DNA of 62,086 nt from Muribaculaceae bacterium (GTDB lineage: Bacteria > Bacteroidota > Bacteroidia > Bacteroidales > Muribaculaceae), in the NCBI GenBank assembly GCA_009775125.1, contig VSPD01000010.1, positions 1-62,086 on the forward strand, in the 5' to 3' direction. Below the pieces are notes generated by a model. That model was not told the origin of the DNA, did not search any database, and worked only from the letters and a program-made list of their open reading frames with translations. Shown one piece after another: positions 1-7,571 of this stretch; position 1 is the first letter of the stretch; the number at the start of each line of letters is the position of its first letter. The position numbers and the translations under genes were made by a program.

Positions 1-27
1 CCGGGGCCCCCTATACGTATTCGCCAT
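1..27 (-). CDS. Start of a truncated gene after ureF, possibly ureG
   Basis: An ATG on the minus strand at 27-25 opens a frame reading MANTYRGPR up to the window edge. It lies 108 bases beyond the ureF stop codon on the same strand. In urease operons ureF is commonly followed by ureG, the GTPase that helps load nickel, so the start of ureG is the natural expectation. Nine codons are too few to confirm this, and no P-loop is visible. The leader contains an eleven-base homopolymer. Confidence 0.35.
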
Positions 28-48
28 GTTCAAATAAAAATAATTAGT

Positions 49-59
49 GGGGGGGGGGG
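49..59. repeat. Homopolymer of 11 G (C on the minus strand)
   Basis: An uninterrupted run of eleven G on the plus strand lies between ureF and the ATG at position 27. It would be a C-tract in the leader of that downstream gene, about 21 bases before its start. Such tracts often change length by slippage. It could equally be a sequencing or assembly artefact. Confidence 0.7.
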
Positions 60-78
60 TATGTTTGGGTCGGGGGTA

Positions 79-113
79 AGTTGGGGAGGTGGATCCCGCG
101 TTGAAACGCGGGG
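79..113. repeat. Palindrome plus CTCCCCAACTT spacer after ureF
   Basis: Bases 95-112 form a short palindrome, CCCGCGTT / AACGCGGG. The neighbouring bases 79-90 read CTCCCCAACTT on the minus strand. The same two blocks in the same order occur at 58181-58235, just before cca. Both copies lie upstream of a start codon in the matching direction. The 1-135 gap holds nothing else that I can identify. Confidence 0.55.
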
Positions 114-135
114 CACGGGGCGATTTGCCGGGCGT

Positions 136-819
136 TCAATTCATGAACATGCGCATCGCGCCTTTTTCGTGGAGCGACGCGAAGATGTCCATCTCGGGCA
201 CGAAGCAGTTCATGTCCTCGAAGCGCATCGTGCGAGCACGCTCGTATATCTCGGGCACTTCGGAGCAGAGACGCTGGAGTATGGTCTGCGTGTCGTAGTG
301 CGACACGCGCACACAGCGCAGGGCGGCCGAGAGCACCATATTTATCACACCGTACTGGTGGGAGGCAAAGAGCTGCTCCTCGTCGGCACCGGCCAGGGCG
401 AACGATATGCCCTGGGCCGTGGGGTAAGCGCCCGGGGTGGCGCCCGAGTTGATGTCGGCGAGCCATCGCTCGAAAAGCTCCTCGCCCGGGAAAAGTTTTT
501 CTCCGAGCTCGGCGAGCTTCTTGCCCATGCGGCGCAGCATCATGCGGGCTTCGTCGTTCATCTTGAAAAGCATGAGCCGGCGGTCGATTTCCACTATGGC
601 GTCGTAGTCGCGGGCCTTGGCGGCACGGTGGGCTATGAGGGCGGCCACACCGTCGGAATACGCGCCCTGGCGGGCCACCGAGCGGGTATATTGCTCGAGG
701 GTGGCGGCATCGTGGACTATTCCCATATGCGAGGCCGTCTCCAAGCCGTTGGAGAATGAGAATGTGCCGACGGGAAATGTCGAGTCGGTCATCTGCAATA
801 TGTGCATCAGGGCGTTCAT
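136..819 (-). CDS. ureF: Urease accessory protein UreF
   Basis: A 227-residue all-alpha protein of the UreF family. UreF works with UreD/UreH and UreG as the chaperone complex that carboxylates the active-site lysine and delivers nickel to apo-urease. The N-terminus (LLQMTDSTFPVGTFSFSNGLE-type opening, residues 8-27) is the UreF signature, with S/F-P-x-G-x-F-S-x-S-x-G-L-E spacing. The length is normal for the family. It follows ureE after a 42-base spacer and belongs to the urease operon. The start at 819 is the first ATG after that spacer and gives the conserved N-terminus. Confidence 0.95.
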   Translation of the reverse strand: MNALMHILQMTDSTFPVGTFSFSNGLETASHMGIVHDAATLEQYTRSVARQGAYSDGVAALIAHRAAKARDYDAIVEIDRRLMLFKMNDEARMMLRRMGKKLAELGEKLFPGEELFERWLADINSGATPGAYPTAQGISFALAGADEEQLFASHQYGVINMVLSAALRCVRVSHYDTQTILQRLCSEVPEIYERARTMRFEDMNCFVPEMDIFASLHEKGAMRMFMN

Positions 820-861
820 AGCGAGGGTGTTGGGAAGTGTGGAAGTTATGAAGTTGGGAAG
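820..861. repeat. AACTTCCC-type spacer between ureE and ureF
   Basis: On the minus strand the gap between the ureE stop and the ureF ATG consists of repeated C-rich units: AACTTCCC, AACTTCAT, AACTTCCA, CACTTCCC. Similar arrays lie in front of start codons at 44911-44944, 58201-58235 and about 60145-60180. Confidence 0.5.
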
Positions 862-1416
862 TTAGTGGACGTGGGAGTGAGACTGGTGAGACGCGCCTCC
901 GAAAAGACGTCGGATTTCCTGCGGGGCCATGTAGGGGATTACCTCGGATGCCTCGTGGAAGTTGTAATAAATGTGGGGTATGTCGTGTGTCTCCATCACC
1001 GACATCATCACTTTTTTGTCGACGGTGAGCGGAACAAACACTTTTGTGCCTTTCACCACGGCGGGCCAGTGCTGGTTGCCGATGGCGTGGCCGAGTTCTA
1101 CGGAGTGACGGATAATTTCCTCGGGCGAGAGCGTGGCGAGTTCGCCGAGGTCGATTTCAAGCACGGGGTTGAGTCCCAAGCGGAGCACTACCACTTTTTT
1201 CTCGTCGGGTTCGAAAGCCACGATGTCGCCGTCGGCAATCTGGCTCTGGCGGCGAAGGGCTATGGGGTATTCGATGCCGAGGTCGCTTGTGGCGAGGAAA
1301 CGGCTTTTCTGGGCTGTCCACTGGTCGAGGATGATAGACTCAACGGTAAAGCCTTCGGTCTTTCTCGTCCATTCGGGAGAGTTGATATTTCCTAAAATTT
1401 CACTAAAAACAGTCAT
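862..1416 (-). CDS. ureE: Urease accessory protein UreE (nickel metallochaperone)
   Basis: A 184-residue protein of the UreE family, which binds nickel and hands it to the UreG-UreF-UreD complex. It has the usual two parts: an N-terminal peptide-binding-like beta domain (residues about 1-75, with DQWTAQKSRF and LRRQSQIADGDIV) and a C-terminal ferredoxin-like metal domain with GHAIGNQHWP around residues 105-120. It ends in a short histidine-rich tail, HQSHSHVH, a typical nickel-binding end. It sits between ureC and ureF on the minus strand. A hairpin separates it from ureC, so expression relative to the structural subunits may be adjusted at RNA level. Confidence 0.95.
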   Translation of the reverse strand: MTVFSEILGNINSPEWTRKTEGFTVESIILDQWTAQKSRFLATSDLGIEYPIALRRQSQIADGDIVAFEPDEKKVVVLRLGLNPVLEIDLGELATLSPEEIIRHSVELGHAIGNQHWPAVVKGTKVFVPLTVDKKVMMSVMETHDIPHIYYNFHEASEVIPYMAPQEIRRLFGGASHQSHSHVH

Positions 1417-1455
1417 GGCGGCTGAAAATAAATTAAAGTTGAAACGTAAAATTAA

Positions 1456-1507
1456 CGATTTAATCCGACTTAACTCGATTTATATCGGATTAAGTCGAAT
1501 TAAATCG
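1456..1507. repeat. AT-rich inverted repeat between ureC and ureE
   Basis: Two 18-base arms at 1456-1473 and 1490-1507 (CGATTTAATCCGACTTAA and its complement with one mismatch) could form a hairpin in the ureC-ureE mRNA. It has no strong U-tract, so an RNA-processing or stability element fits better than a full terminator. Confidence 0.6.
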
Positions 1508-1517
1508 ATTTATTATT

Positions 1518-3236
1518 TTAACTGAACCAGTAGAGTTGCGAGAGGCTCAATTCCTTGGCCGGCGGCACGTAGGCGAGGGTTCCGTCGACATACACGTCGA
1601 ATGTCTCGGGATTAACCTCGATTTGAGGCATTGCAGAGTTGCGCACCATGTCGGTTTTCGCAAGCTGGCGCACGCCGTGTACCGGGTAGAGGATATTTTC
1701 TGTGCGGATTATGTCGCTGAGGCCGGCGTCCATGGCGGCGCGGCAGGTGAAGCGCACGCATGTGCGGGGCATGGCCTTGCCAAAGGCGCCAAACATCGGG
1801 CGCATCATCACCGGCTGCGGTGTAGGCAGCGAGGCGTTGGGGTCGCCCATCTCGGCCCAGTTGATCATGCCGCCTTTAATCACCATCTTGGGCTTGGTGC
1901 CGAAGAAAGCGGGTTCCCAGAGCACGAGGTCGGCCATTTTGCCCACCTCGATGGAGCCGAGTATGTCGGAAATACCGTAGGTGATGGCGGGGTTGAGGGT
2001 AATCTGCGCCAGATAGCGGAGCACGCGGAAGTTGTCGTTTTGGTCGGAATCCTCGGGGAGGCGTCCGCGCACGTCTTTCATATATGAGGCCATCTGGAAT
2101 GTGCGCATGAACGATTCGCCTACACGGCCCATGGCCTGGGAGTCGGACGATACCATCGAGATTACGCCAAGGTCGTGGAGGATATTCTCGGCGCTCTGTG
2201 TCTCGGGGCGCACACGGCTTTCTGCGAATGCCACATCGGAAGGAATCTTCGGGTTGAGGTTGTGGCACACCATAATCATATCGAAGAGCTCGGCTTCGGA
2301 GTTGATGCCGAAAGGCAGGGTTGGGTTGGTCGATGAGGGAAGCACGTTGGCCATGGAAGCCACTTTCAGCAAGTCGGGAGCGTGTCCGCCGCCGGCGCCT
2401 TCGGTGTGGTAGGTGTGGATGGTGCGTCCGTCGAGGGCTGCGATTGTGTCCTCGACATATCCGCCCTCGTTGAGGGTGTCGGTGTGGATAGCCACCTGCA
2501 CGTCGTAGCGGTCGGCCACATCCATGCAAGCGCGGATGGCTTGCGGAGTCGAACCCCAGTCCTCGTGAATCTTGAAGCCCATGCAGCCGGCCACGAGAGA
2601 TTCTTCCAAGGTCTCGGCTACGGATGAGTTGCCTTTGCCGAGGAAGCCCATGTTGATAGGCAGGCCTTCGGTGGCCTCGAACATCTTGCGCACATTCCAC
2701 ACGCCCGGCGTGATTGTGGTGCCGTTGGTGCCGTCGGTGGGGCCGATGCCGCCGCCGATGAGCGTGGTGATGCCGTTGCTAAGGGAGTGGTAGGCCTGCT
2801 GCGGGGAGATAAAGTGGACGTGACCGTCGATGCCGGCGGCGGTGAGGATGAGGTGCTCGCCGGAGATGGCGTCGGTAGACGGGCCTGTGCATAGGGTGGG
2901 AGTCACGCCTTTCATGATGTTGGGGTTACCGGCCTTGCCGATGCCCACAATTTTGCCGTCGCGGATGCCGACGTCGGCCTTTACCACGCCCAGCACAGGG
3001 TCTATGATTGTCACGTTTGTTATCACAAGGTCGAGCGAGCCGGCAGCCGATGTTATGGTGTTTGCCGTGCCCATGCCGTCGCGGATGGTCTTGCCGCCGC
3101 CGTAAACCACTTCATCGCCCAGCACGCGGAGGTCCTTTTCAATCTGGACGTAAAGCGATGTGTTGCCCAGTCGGATACGATCGCCTACGGTCGGGCCGAA
3201 CAGGTTGTTGTTTTCTTGTCTTGATATGGTTGCCAT
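1518..3236 (-). CDS. ureC: Urease alpha subunit UreC
   Basis: The catalytic subunit of urease, 572 residues, hydrolysing urea to ammonia and carbamate in the cytoplasm. All nickel-site residues can be located: H139 and H141 (GHVHFISP), the lysine to be carbamylated K222 (GFKIHED), H251 (HTDTLNEGG), H277 (HTYHTEGAGGGH) and D365 (SSDSQAMG). The active-site flap is MVCHN, with C324 and H325 conserved and the following residue Asn rather than the frequent His. The length is standard. It is preceded by ureB after 6 bases, so the structural genes are transcribed together. The protein appears intact and active. Confidence 0.98.
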   Translation of the reverse strand: MATISRQENNNLFGPTVGDRIRLGNTSLYVQIEKDLRVLGDEVVYGGGKTIRDGMGTANTITSAAGSLDLVITNVTIIDPVLGVVKADVGIRDGKIVGIGKAGNPNIMKGVTPTLCTGPSTDAISGEHLILTAAGIDGHVHFISPQQAYHSLSNGITTLIGGGIGPTDGTNGTTITPGVWNVRKMFEATEGLPINMGFLGKGNSSVAETLEESLVAGCMGFKIHEDWGSTPQAIRACMDVADRYDVQVAIHTDTLNEGGYVEDTIAALDGRTIHTYHTEGAGGGHAPDLLKVASMANVLPSSTNPTLPFGINSEAELFDMIMVCHNLNPKIPSDVAFAESRVRPETQSAENILHDLGVISMVSSDSQAMGRVGESFMRTFQMASYMKDVRGRLPEDSDQNDNFRVLRYLAQITLNPAITYGISDILGSIEVGKMADLVLWEPAFFGTKPKMVIKGGMINWAEMGDPNASLPTPQPVMMRPMFGAFGKAMPRTCVRFTCRAAMDAGLSDIIRTENILYPVHGVRQLAKTDMVRNSAMPQIEVNPETFDVYVDGTLAYVPPAKELSLSQLYWFS

Positions 3237-3242
3237 AGGTGA

Positions 3243-3785
3243 TTACTTTTGAGGGGTTGACGGTTTGGGTGCCGGCGTGGTGAATTCGGCGTCGGCCTCT
3301 TCTTCGGAAATATTCTTGAAGCCGTATTCCGCCATTTTGCGGAAAGCGTGCATCTTGCGGGGATAGTATGTGGGATTGTCCTCATATCCGGCATAGCCCT
3401 GAACCAGGCCGTTGAAGCCGATGATGCGGCGTTTGCCGGCGAAATCGACGAGTTCCACTTCTTTTTCCTCGCCGGGTTCGAAACGGATGGCCGTGGTGGC
3501 CGGGATGTTGAGGTGCATGCCGAAAGCTGCGTCGCGGTCGAATTCAAGGTAGCGGTTCACTTCGAAGAAGTGGAAATGCGAGCCCACCTGGATGGGGCGG
3601 TCGCCGCAGTTGCGCACTTTCAAAGTCACGGTGCGTCGGTCGGTATTGTATTCAAGGTCGCCTTCGGCGAGCACGACGCCGCCTACGGGGCAAGGCTGTG
3701 CGGGCTGGTAGCCCGGAGTCTTCGGGAAATCGATCGGGGGCTGTCCCTGAAAGACCCCTTGAGGAGTTGTATATGTGTCAGCCAT
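3243..3785 (-). CDS. ureB: Urease beta subunit UreB (extended)
   Basis: Structural beta subunit of urease. The conserved core runs from about residue 33 to 135 (PVGGVVLAEGDLEYN, VGSHFHFFEVN, LNIPATTAIRFEPGEEKEVELV, KRRIIGFNGLVQG). At 180 residues it is longer than the usual subunit of about 100-120 residues. It has about 30 extra residues at the front, rich in Pro, Gln and Thr, and about 45 at the back, ending in a Pro/Thr-rich tail. It lies between ureA and ureC. The extensions look like lineage additions at the complex surface rather than fusions to another urease subunit. Confidence 0.95.
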   Translation of the reverse strand: MADTYTTPQGVFQGQPPIDFPKTPGYQPAQPCPVGGVVLAEGDLEYNTDRRTVTLKVRNCGDRPIQVGSHFHFFEVNRYLEFDRDAAFGMHLNIPATTAIRFEPGEEKEVELVDFAGKRRIIGFNGLVQGYAGYEDNPTYYPRKMHAFRKMAEYGFKNISEEEADAEFTTPAPKPSTPQK

Positions 3786-3818
3786 TGTAGTTGGAGATTA
3801 TTCGTTGGTAATGGTACG

Positions 3819-4121
3819 TTACTTGATAGGTTGGTGTATTGAGACAAGGCGTGAGCCGTCGGTGAACACGGCCTCTACTTGAAGGAGGCCGATCATGTCG
3901 GCCACGCCGTCCATCACCTGCTCTTTGGTGAGCACATTGGCGGCGTCGTGCATTACTTCTTCGACGGTCTTGCCCTCGCGTGCCCCTTCGAGCGCGCACG
4001 AGGTGATGTAGGCCACTGATTCGGGATAGTTGAGCTTGAGGCCCTTATTGAGTCGGCGCTCTGCGATAAGCCCGAGAGTGAGCAGCTTGAGCTTATCTTC
4101 TTCTTTGGGGGTGAGATGCAT
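3819..4121 (-). CDS. ureA: Urease gamma subunit UreA
   Basis: A 100-residue urease gamma subunit, first gene of the operon on the minus strand. It shows the family pattern MHLTPKEEDKLKLLTLGLIAERRLNKGLKLNYPESVAYI, here spread over residues 1-40, followed by EVMHDAANVLTKEQVMDGV. It packs against UreC and UreB in the trimeric urease assembly. The start at 4121 gives the canonical MHLTP opening. The region upstream to the channel-gene terminator is about 115 bases and probably holds the operon promoter; a TATAACTTT sequence on the minus strand near 4135-4143 is a weak candidate. Confidence 0.96.
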   Translation of the reverse strand: MHLTPKEEDKLKLLTLGLIAERRLNKGLKLNYPESVAYITSCALEGAREGKTVEEVMHDAANVLTKEQVMDGVADMIGLLQVEAVFTDGSRLVSIHQPIK

Positions 4122-4236
4122 ATCGTATACTTTTAAAGTTATAATTGGCCGGAAATAATTTTCGACATTTCATATTATGAAACAACCTATATTGCCAATC
4201 TGTTCACGCCCCGCTCCATTTCTTCTTTATTTCCAT

Positions 4237-4274
4237 AAAAAACACACCCGGCGGGGCGCGATGCCTGCCGGGTG
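4237..4274 (-). terminator. Intrinsic terminator after the channel gene
   Basis: Stem CACCCGGC (4245-4252) pairs with GCCGGGTG (4267-4274). On the minus strand it is followed by GTGTTTTTT. It separates the channel gene from ureA, so the urease operon should have its own promoter. Confidence 0.85.
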
Positions 4275-4300
4275 CGGAGATGTATGATGGAGGGAGGCGG

Positions 4301-5122
4301 TTAGTTTTGAGGGGTGGGTTGGTCGTGGTCGGCTTTTTTGCCGGATTTTTCTTCGGCGCGTTCTTCGGCGCGGATCATGGCGAGTTCTTGGTTGAGTTTT
4401 TTCTGACGGGCGTCGTAGTTCTGAACCATGCTTGTGACCATGGCGGTGAACAGCGGCAGCATGAGCATGCCTCCGATGGGGAGAATCACGGAGATTACCT
4501 TGCCGGTGGCGGTGACGGCCGAGAAGTAGCAGCCAACGGTGGTCATGTTCATGGCCGACCAGTAGAGTGCGTCCCAGAATGATTTCACATCGGGATTGAG
4601 GCCGTATTCTTCATAATAGAAAATCAAAGCCAGACAGTAGACAAGGGCTGTGAGGATTGCCGTGTATTGCGCCATCAACGATGCCGCGCGGTTGGTGGAT
4701 ATGTATCCTATTACCATCGAGAGCGAGTATGCGCCGCGCACCAGCGGGATGAACCGCAGGAAGAAAAGGATGTCGGCCGGCACGGTGATGTTTAACGAGT
4801 TCACCAGATTGAGATAGGGTATTGAGATGAAGAAGAAGAACCAACGGCGTTTGAGATACTCCTTCTTGTTGCGCGCGTAGGCGAACTCGATAAAGAAGTC
4901 GAGCAGGAAAGCCACGCACACCCAGAACTGGAATGTCATGTATTTATGGTTGCTCAAGAACGGGATGTTCATGAACGTGTCGTAGGATATGTAGACGATG
5001 AGCAGCAGCGAGAGCACAAGCACCAAGCCGCGGCATATCGATTTCACCACTTTCTCCGAGCGGGATTGTGGCCGGAGTTCTTGCTCTAATTGTTGAGCGT
5101 TTTGATTGTCGGAGGTTGCCAT
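4301..5122 (-). CDS. Ion channel-like membrane protein with altered pore signature
   Basis: A 273-residue protein with the layout of a voltage-gated-type cation channel. Hydrophobic segments lie near residues 30-52, 63-82, 94-113, 117-141 (an S4-like stretch with only sparse arginines, LRFIPLVRG), 153-170 and 206-233. Between the last two is a pore loop, SFWDALYWSAMNMTTVGCYF (181-200). Where potassium channels carry TVGYGD this protein has T-V-G-C-Y-F (195-200), so the second filter glycine and the acidic residue are missing. The C-terminus is a charged Glu/Lys-rich cytoplasmic helix. It lies just upstream of the urease operon on the same strand but behind its own terminator. Ion selectivity cannot be predicted, and a non-conducting sensor role is possible. 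Confidence 0.8.
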   Translation of the reverse strand: MATSDNQNAQQLEQELRPQSRSEKVVKSICRGLVLVLSLLLIVYISYDTFMNIPFLSNHKYMTFQFWVCVAFLLDFFIEFAYARNKKEYLKRRWFFFFISIPYLNLVNSLNITVPADILFFLRFIPLVRGAYSLSMVIGYISTNRAASLMAQYTAILTALVYCLALIFYYEEYGLNPDVKSFWDALYWSAMNMTTVGCYFSAVTATGKVISVILPIGGMLMLPLFTAMVTSMVQNYDARQKKLNQELAMIRAEERAEEKSGKKADHDQPTPQN

Positions 5123-5198
5123 ATAATAAATAATTGAATGTATTCTGTAAACAAGCGACCTCTGTCAAAAGTTGCGGGGCGGTAAAATTATTGGATAT

Positions 5199-5236
5199 AA
5201 AAAACGCCGCCAAAGCAGCGGAAGCCGGCTTTGGCG
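5199..5236 (-). terminator. Intrinsic terminator after the cleaved-adhesin gene
   Basis: Stem CGCCAAAGC (5208-5216) pairs with GCTTTGGCG (5228-5236), followed on the minus strand by a T-run (GTTTTTTAT). It ends the gene at 5261-7348. Confidence 0.85.
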
Positions 5237-5260
5237 ACGATATGTTCGTTAAGGGGTGAA

Positions 5261-7348
5261 TTAGCGGATTACGGCCTTTACGGATGTGCCGTCGGATGCA
5301 ACGGCGATGTAGAGTCCGGCGGGAAGGGCGAGGATGTCGCCGGCGCGGAGGGTGGCCGATGTGATTTTGCAGCCGTCGGCGGTGAATACTTCCACTGCGG
5401 TGTCGGCAAGGGCGCGGATGCCTGCCGCGTCGGCGGCGATTGCGGAGGTGGAGGCTGCGACGCTGTCTTTGATGCCGGAGTTGCCGGTTTTTTCAAGGCT
5501 TACGTTGTCGATGTAGAGAGCCAGCGCGTCGTCGGGCGAGGCGACCATGGCATGGAATCCGATGTGCATGTTGCCGCTTGCGGGGCTGAAGAAAGTGGTT
5601 TCAACTTTTTTCCAAGAATACTCGGTGTCGGGGATGGTCTCGGGCCCGCGGACGGTGAATGTCATGTCGGAGGGTTCGAGACCGTTGCCGAGCATCACTT
5701 CGAGTTCTTCTGTCGCGATGGTGCGCACGTCGAATGTGAGTTTGTATTCATGTTCTTCTTCGAGGCGGATGTAGGGAGAGATGAGCCAGTCGTCCTTGGC
5801 ATTGTTGTTGTCGTAGATTCTGAAATATCCGTAGTCCCACTGGTATTCCCAGCTGTGGCCGTCGTTGTTGGCGTCGGCCACGGTCCATATCTGTGCCGAG
5901 GAGGTGGCTGTGAAGTCTTCCGACCAAGGTGTCTCGTAAGGCTGCCCTGTCATAAGGCGGTTGGTGGTGAGGGAAAGGCCGGATGTGGCTTCGTCGATAT
6001 AGGGGGTGATTTCGTAGGATATTTTGGCGGGCTGCTCAGATTCGAACGAGTCGATAAAAGGCGATGTGGCGTCTTCCGACACTGTTTCGAAGTCGGGGAG
6101 GCGGCGTACACGGTATTTAATTGCGTCAAGGTCGACGTATCCGCCGTGGGCGCCTACGGTGGGAGCGTCCCATGTAATTACAAACTCGCTGTCGGAGTCG
6201 CCTCGTTCGAGGAGGGGATTGCCCACGCCCATGGGTGTGTCGATGCCGGCGTAGAAGCCGTTGAGGGTTGTGCTGTCGCCTGTGCCGGCGCCATTAGAGA
6301 GCGTCACCTTGAAGTCGTAAAGGCCCGATGTGGGGAGTATTACGGGACAAGAAGCCTGCTCGCCGGGCATTGTTGTGCCTGAGCCTACTACTTCGCCGTT
6401 GGCTGTGATTTCATAAGAAATCTCGCCTTCGAGGGTGTCGCCTCCGTGGGTTGTGGACGGAGCTGTGAATGAGAACGAGCCTGTGAGGGCGCCGCCGGTG
6501 AAAGTTGCGGCGAGGTCGGACGGTGCGCCGGGAGCATCGTCGGCGGCTTCGATGTCGCCTATCCAGAGGGTGACATATTCCTCGTTGTTGGTGAAATCTT
6601 TAATTTTAGTGGCGGTGGCTGTTGCCGGGTCGAGGCTGTAAAGGGCGTTAATCTCATCGTTGCATGCGGCCCAGTAGATGGTGGAGCCGTCGGCCGAGAA
6701 CGTCATCGACTGCTCGTATTCGGGATAAATTCCGGTAGAGCCGATGTTGGTGAGGTCTGCATTTGAAGTGTTTACCTTATAGAGGTTGGAGTTTGATGCC
6801 ACGGCGTAAAGCTCGCCCTCGGGCGAGAAAGCCATTGCCAGGACATAGGTGCTGCCATATCCGAAATAGAGGCTTCCATATCCCACTTTCGTAATTGTGC
6901 GGTTGGATATGTCGAGAATGCCGAGATACGATTCGGTTCCTCCGTAATATCCGCTTTCCTGATATATGGTGTATATTTTGTCGGAAACAGGGTCGTGTGC
7001 AAGCACTTGCTGTGATTTGGCCAGGCCCCATGCGCTGCCGATACGTGTTATGAGCTGATAGTCGGCGCTTGCGTCATAGACATATGCGGCATATTCTGTG
7101 CCATAATCGCCCGGCTCGGCGCTGAAAGTGTAGAAACGGTCGCCGGCTTTCACTGCTCCGCAATTGGGTTCGGCCTCTATTTGGGCTACAAGTTCCGCCC
7201 CGGGCGTGTTGCCCGACGAGAATTTGTAGATGCCATAATCGCCGTTGCCGTTGTAGAGCTGGCCAAACAGTGCCACATCCTGGGTAGCACCCATGGCTGC
7301 GATGGCCGGTAATGCAGCGGCCGAGATGCAAAGTAAAAGTTTATTCAT
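5261..7348 (-). CDS. Secreted protein with propeller-like and cleaved-adhesin (choice-of-anchor J) domains
   Basis: A 695-residue exported protein. A signal peptide covers about residues 1-20 (MNKLLLCISAAALPAIAAMG). Residues about 25-265 contain repeated short beta motifs with YSLD and YKVN phrases that resemble a beta-propeller. Residues about 275-445 look like two fibronectin-type modules. Residues about 445-590 match the cleaved-adhesin / choice-of-anchor J fold: WSEDF opening, then SWEYQWDYGYFRIYDN, DDWLISPYI and LYIDNVSL. The last 45 residues (VEVFTADGCKI, LPAGLYIAVASDG) resemble a type IX secretion C-terminal signal. It is probably a surface-exposed adhesin or binding protein. The ligand is unknown. 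Confidence 0.8.
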   Translation of the reverse strand: MNKLLLCISAAALPAIAAMGATQDVALFGQLYNGNGDYGIYKFSSGNTPGAELVAQIEAEPNCGAVKAGDRFYTFSAEPGDYGTEYAAYVYDASADYQLITRIGSAWGLAKSQQVLAHDPVSDKIYTIYQESGYYGGTESYLGILDISNRTITKVGYGSLYFGYGSTYVLAMAFSPEGELYAVASNSNLYKVNTSNADLTNIGSTGIYPEYEQSMTFSADGSTIYWAACNDEINALYSLDPATATATKIKDFTNNEEYVTLWIGDIEAADDAPGAPSDLAATFTGGALTGSFSFTAPSTTHGGDTLEGEISYEITANGEVVGSGTTMPGEQASCPVILPTSGLYDFKVTLSNGAGTGDSTTLNGFYAGIDTPMGVGNPLLERGDSDSEFVITWDAPTVGAHGGYVDLDAIKYRVRRLPDFETVSEDATSPFIDSFESEQPAKISYEITPYIDEATSGLSLTTNRLMTGQPYETPWSEDFTATSSAQIWTVADANNDGHSWEYQWDYGYFRIYDNNNAKDDWLISPYIRLEEEHEYKLTFDVRTIATEELEVMLGNGLEPSDMTFTVRGPETIPDTEYSWKKVETTFFSPASGNMHIGFHAMVASPDDALALYIDNVSLEKTGNSGIKDSVAASTSAIAADAAGIRALADTAVEVFTADGCKITSATLRAGDILALPAGLYIAVASDGTSVKAVIR

Positions 7349-7430
7349 AGGTGTGTAATGAAAAATGTGTGGATTGTTGGAAAAATGAAATGATATTGCG
7401 TAAAATTGATGATTTTGTCTATTACAAATG

Positions 7431-7438
7431 CAAATTTA
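7431..7438 (-). promoter_or_regulatory. Candidate promoter core (TAAATTTG) for the 5261-7348 gene
   Basis: The minus strand reads TAAATTTG here, matching the Bacteroidetes -7 core TAnnTTTG. It lies about 82 bases before the start codon, in the 223-base divergent gap shared with the next gene. Confidence 0.5.
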
Positions 7439-7552
7439 GCGAAAAAAATACAATTTACAATATTATCGGCTAAAAATACCCCGAAAATTAAATTCATGCA
7501 CTAATATTTGCCAATGTTATGTCAATATTGCCTAAGGATCGTATTTAATTTG

Positions 7553-7560
7553 TAATTTTG
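7553..7560 (+). promoter_or_regulatory. Promoter core (TAATTTTG)
   Basis: TAATTTTG matches the -7 core 11 bases before the gene that starts at 7572. Transcription would start almost at the start codon, giving a very short leader. Confidence 0.55.
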
Positions 7561-7571
7561 CAAAATATCAA

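Noticed and set aside
61..759. Plus-strand frame of 232 codons opposite ureF
   Set aside because: UreF on the minus strand is unmistakable; the plus frame is its shadow.
5231..6382. Open frame of 383 codons on the plus strand opposite the cleaved-adhesin gene
   Set aside because: The translation is Gly/Val/Cys-rich with no fold signals, as expected for the complement of GC-rich coding DNA. The minus-strand protein has a signal peptide, domains, promoter and terminator.
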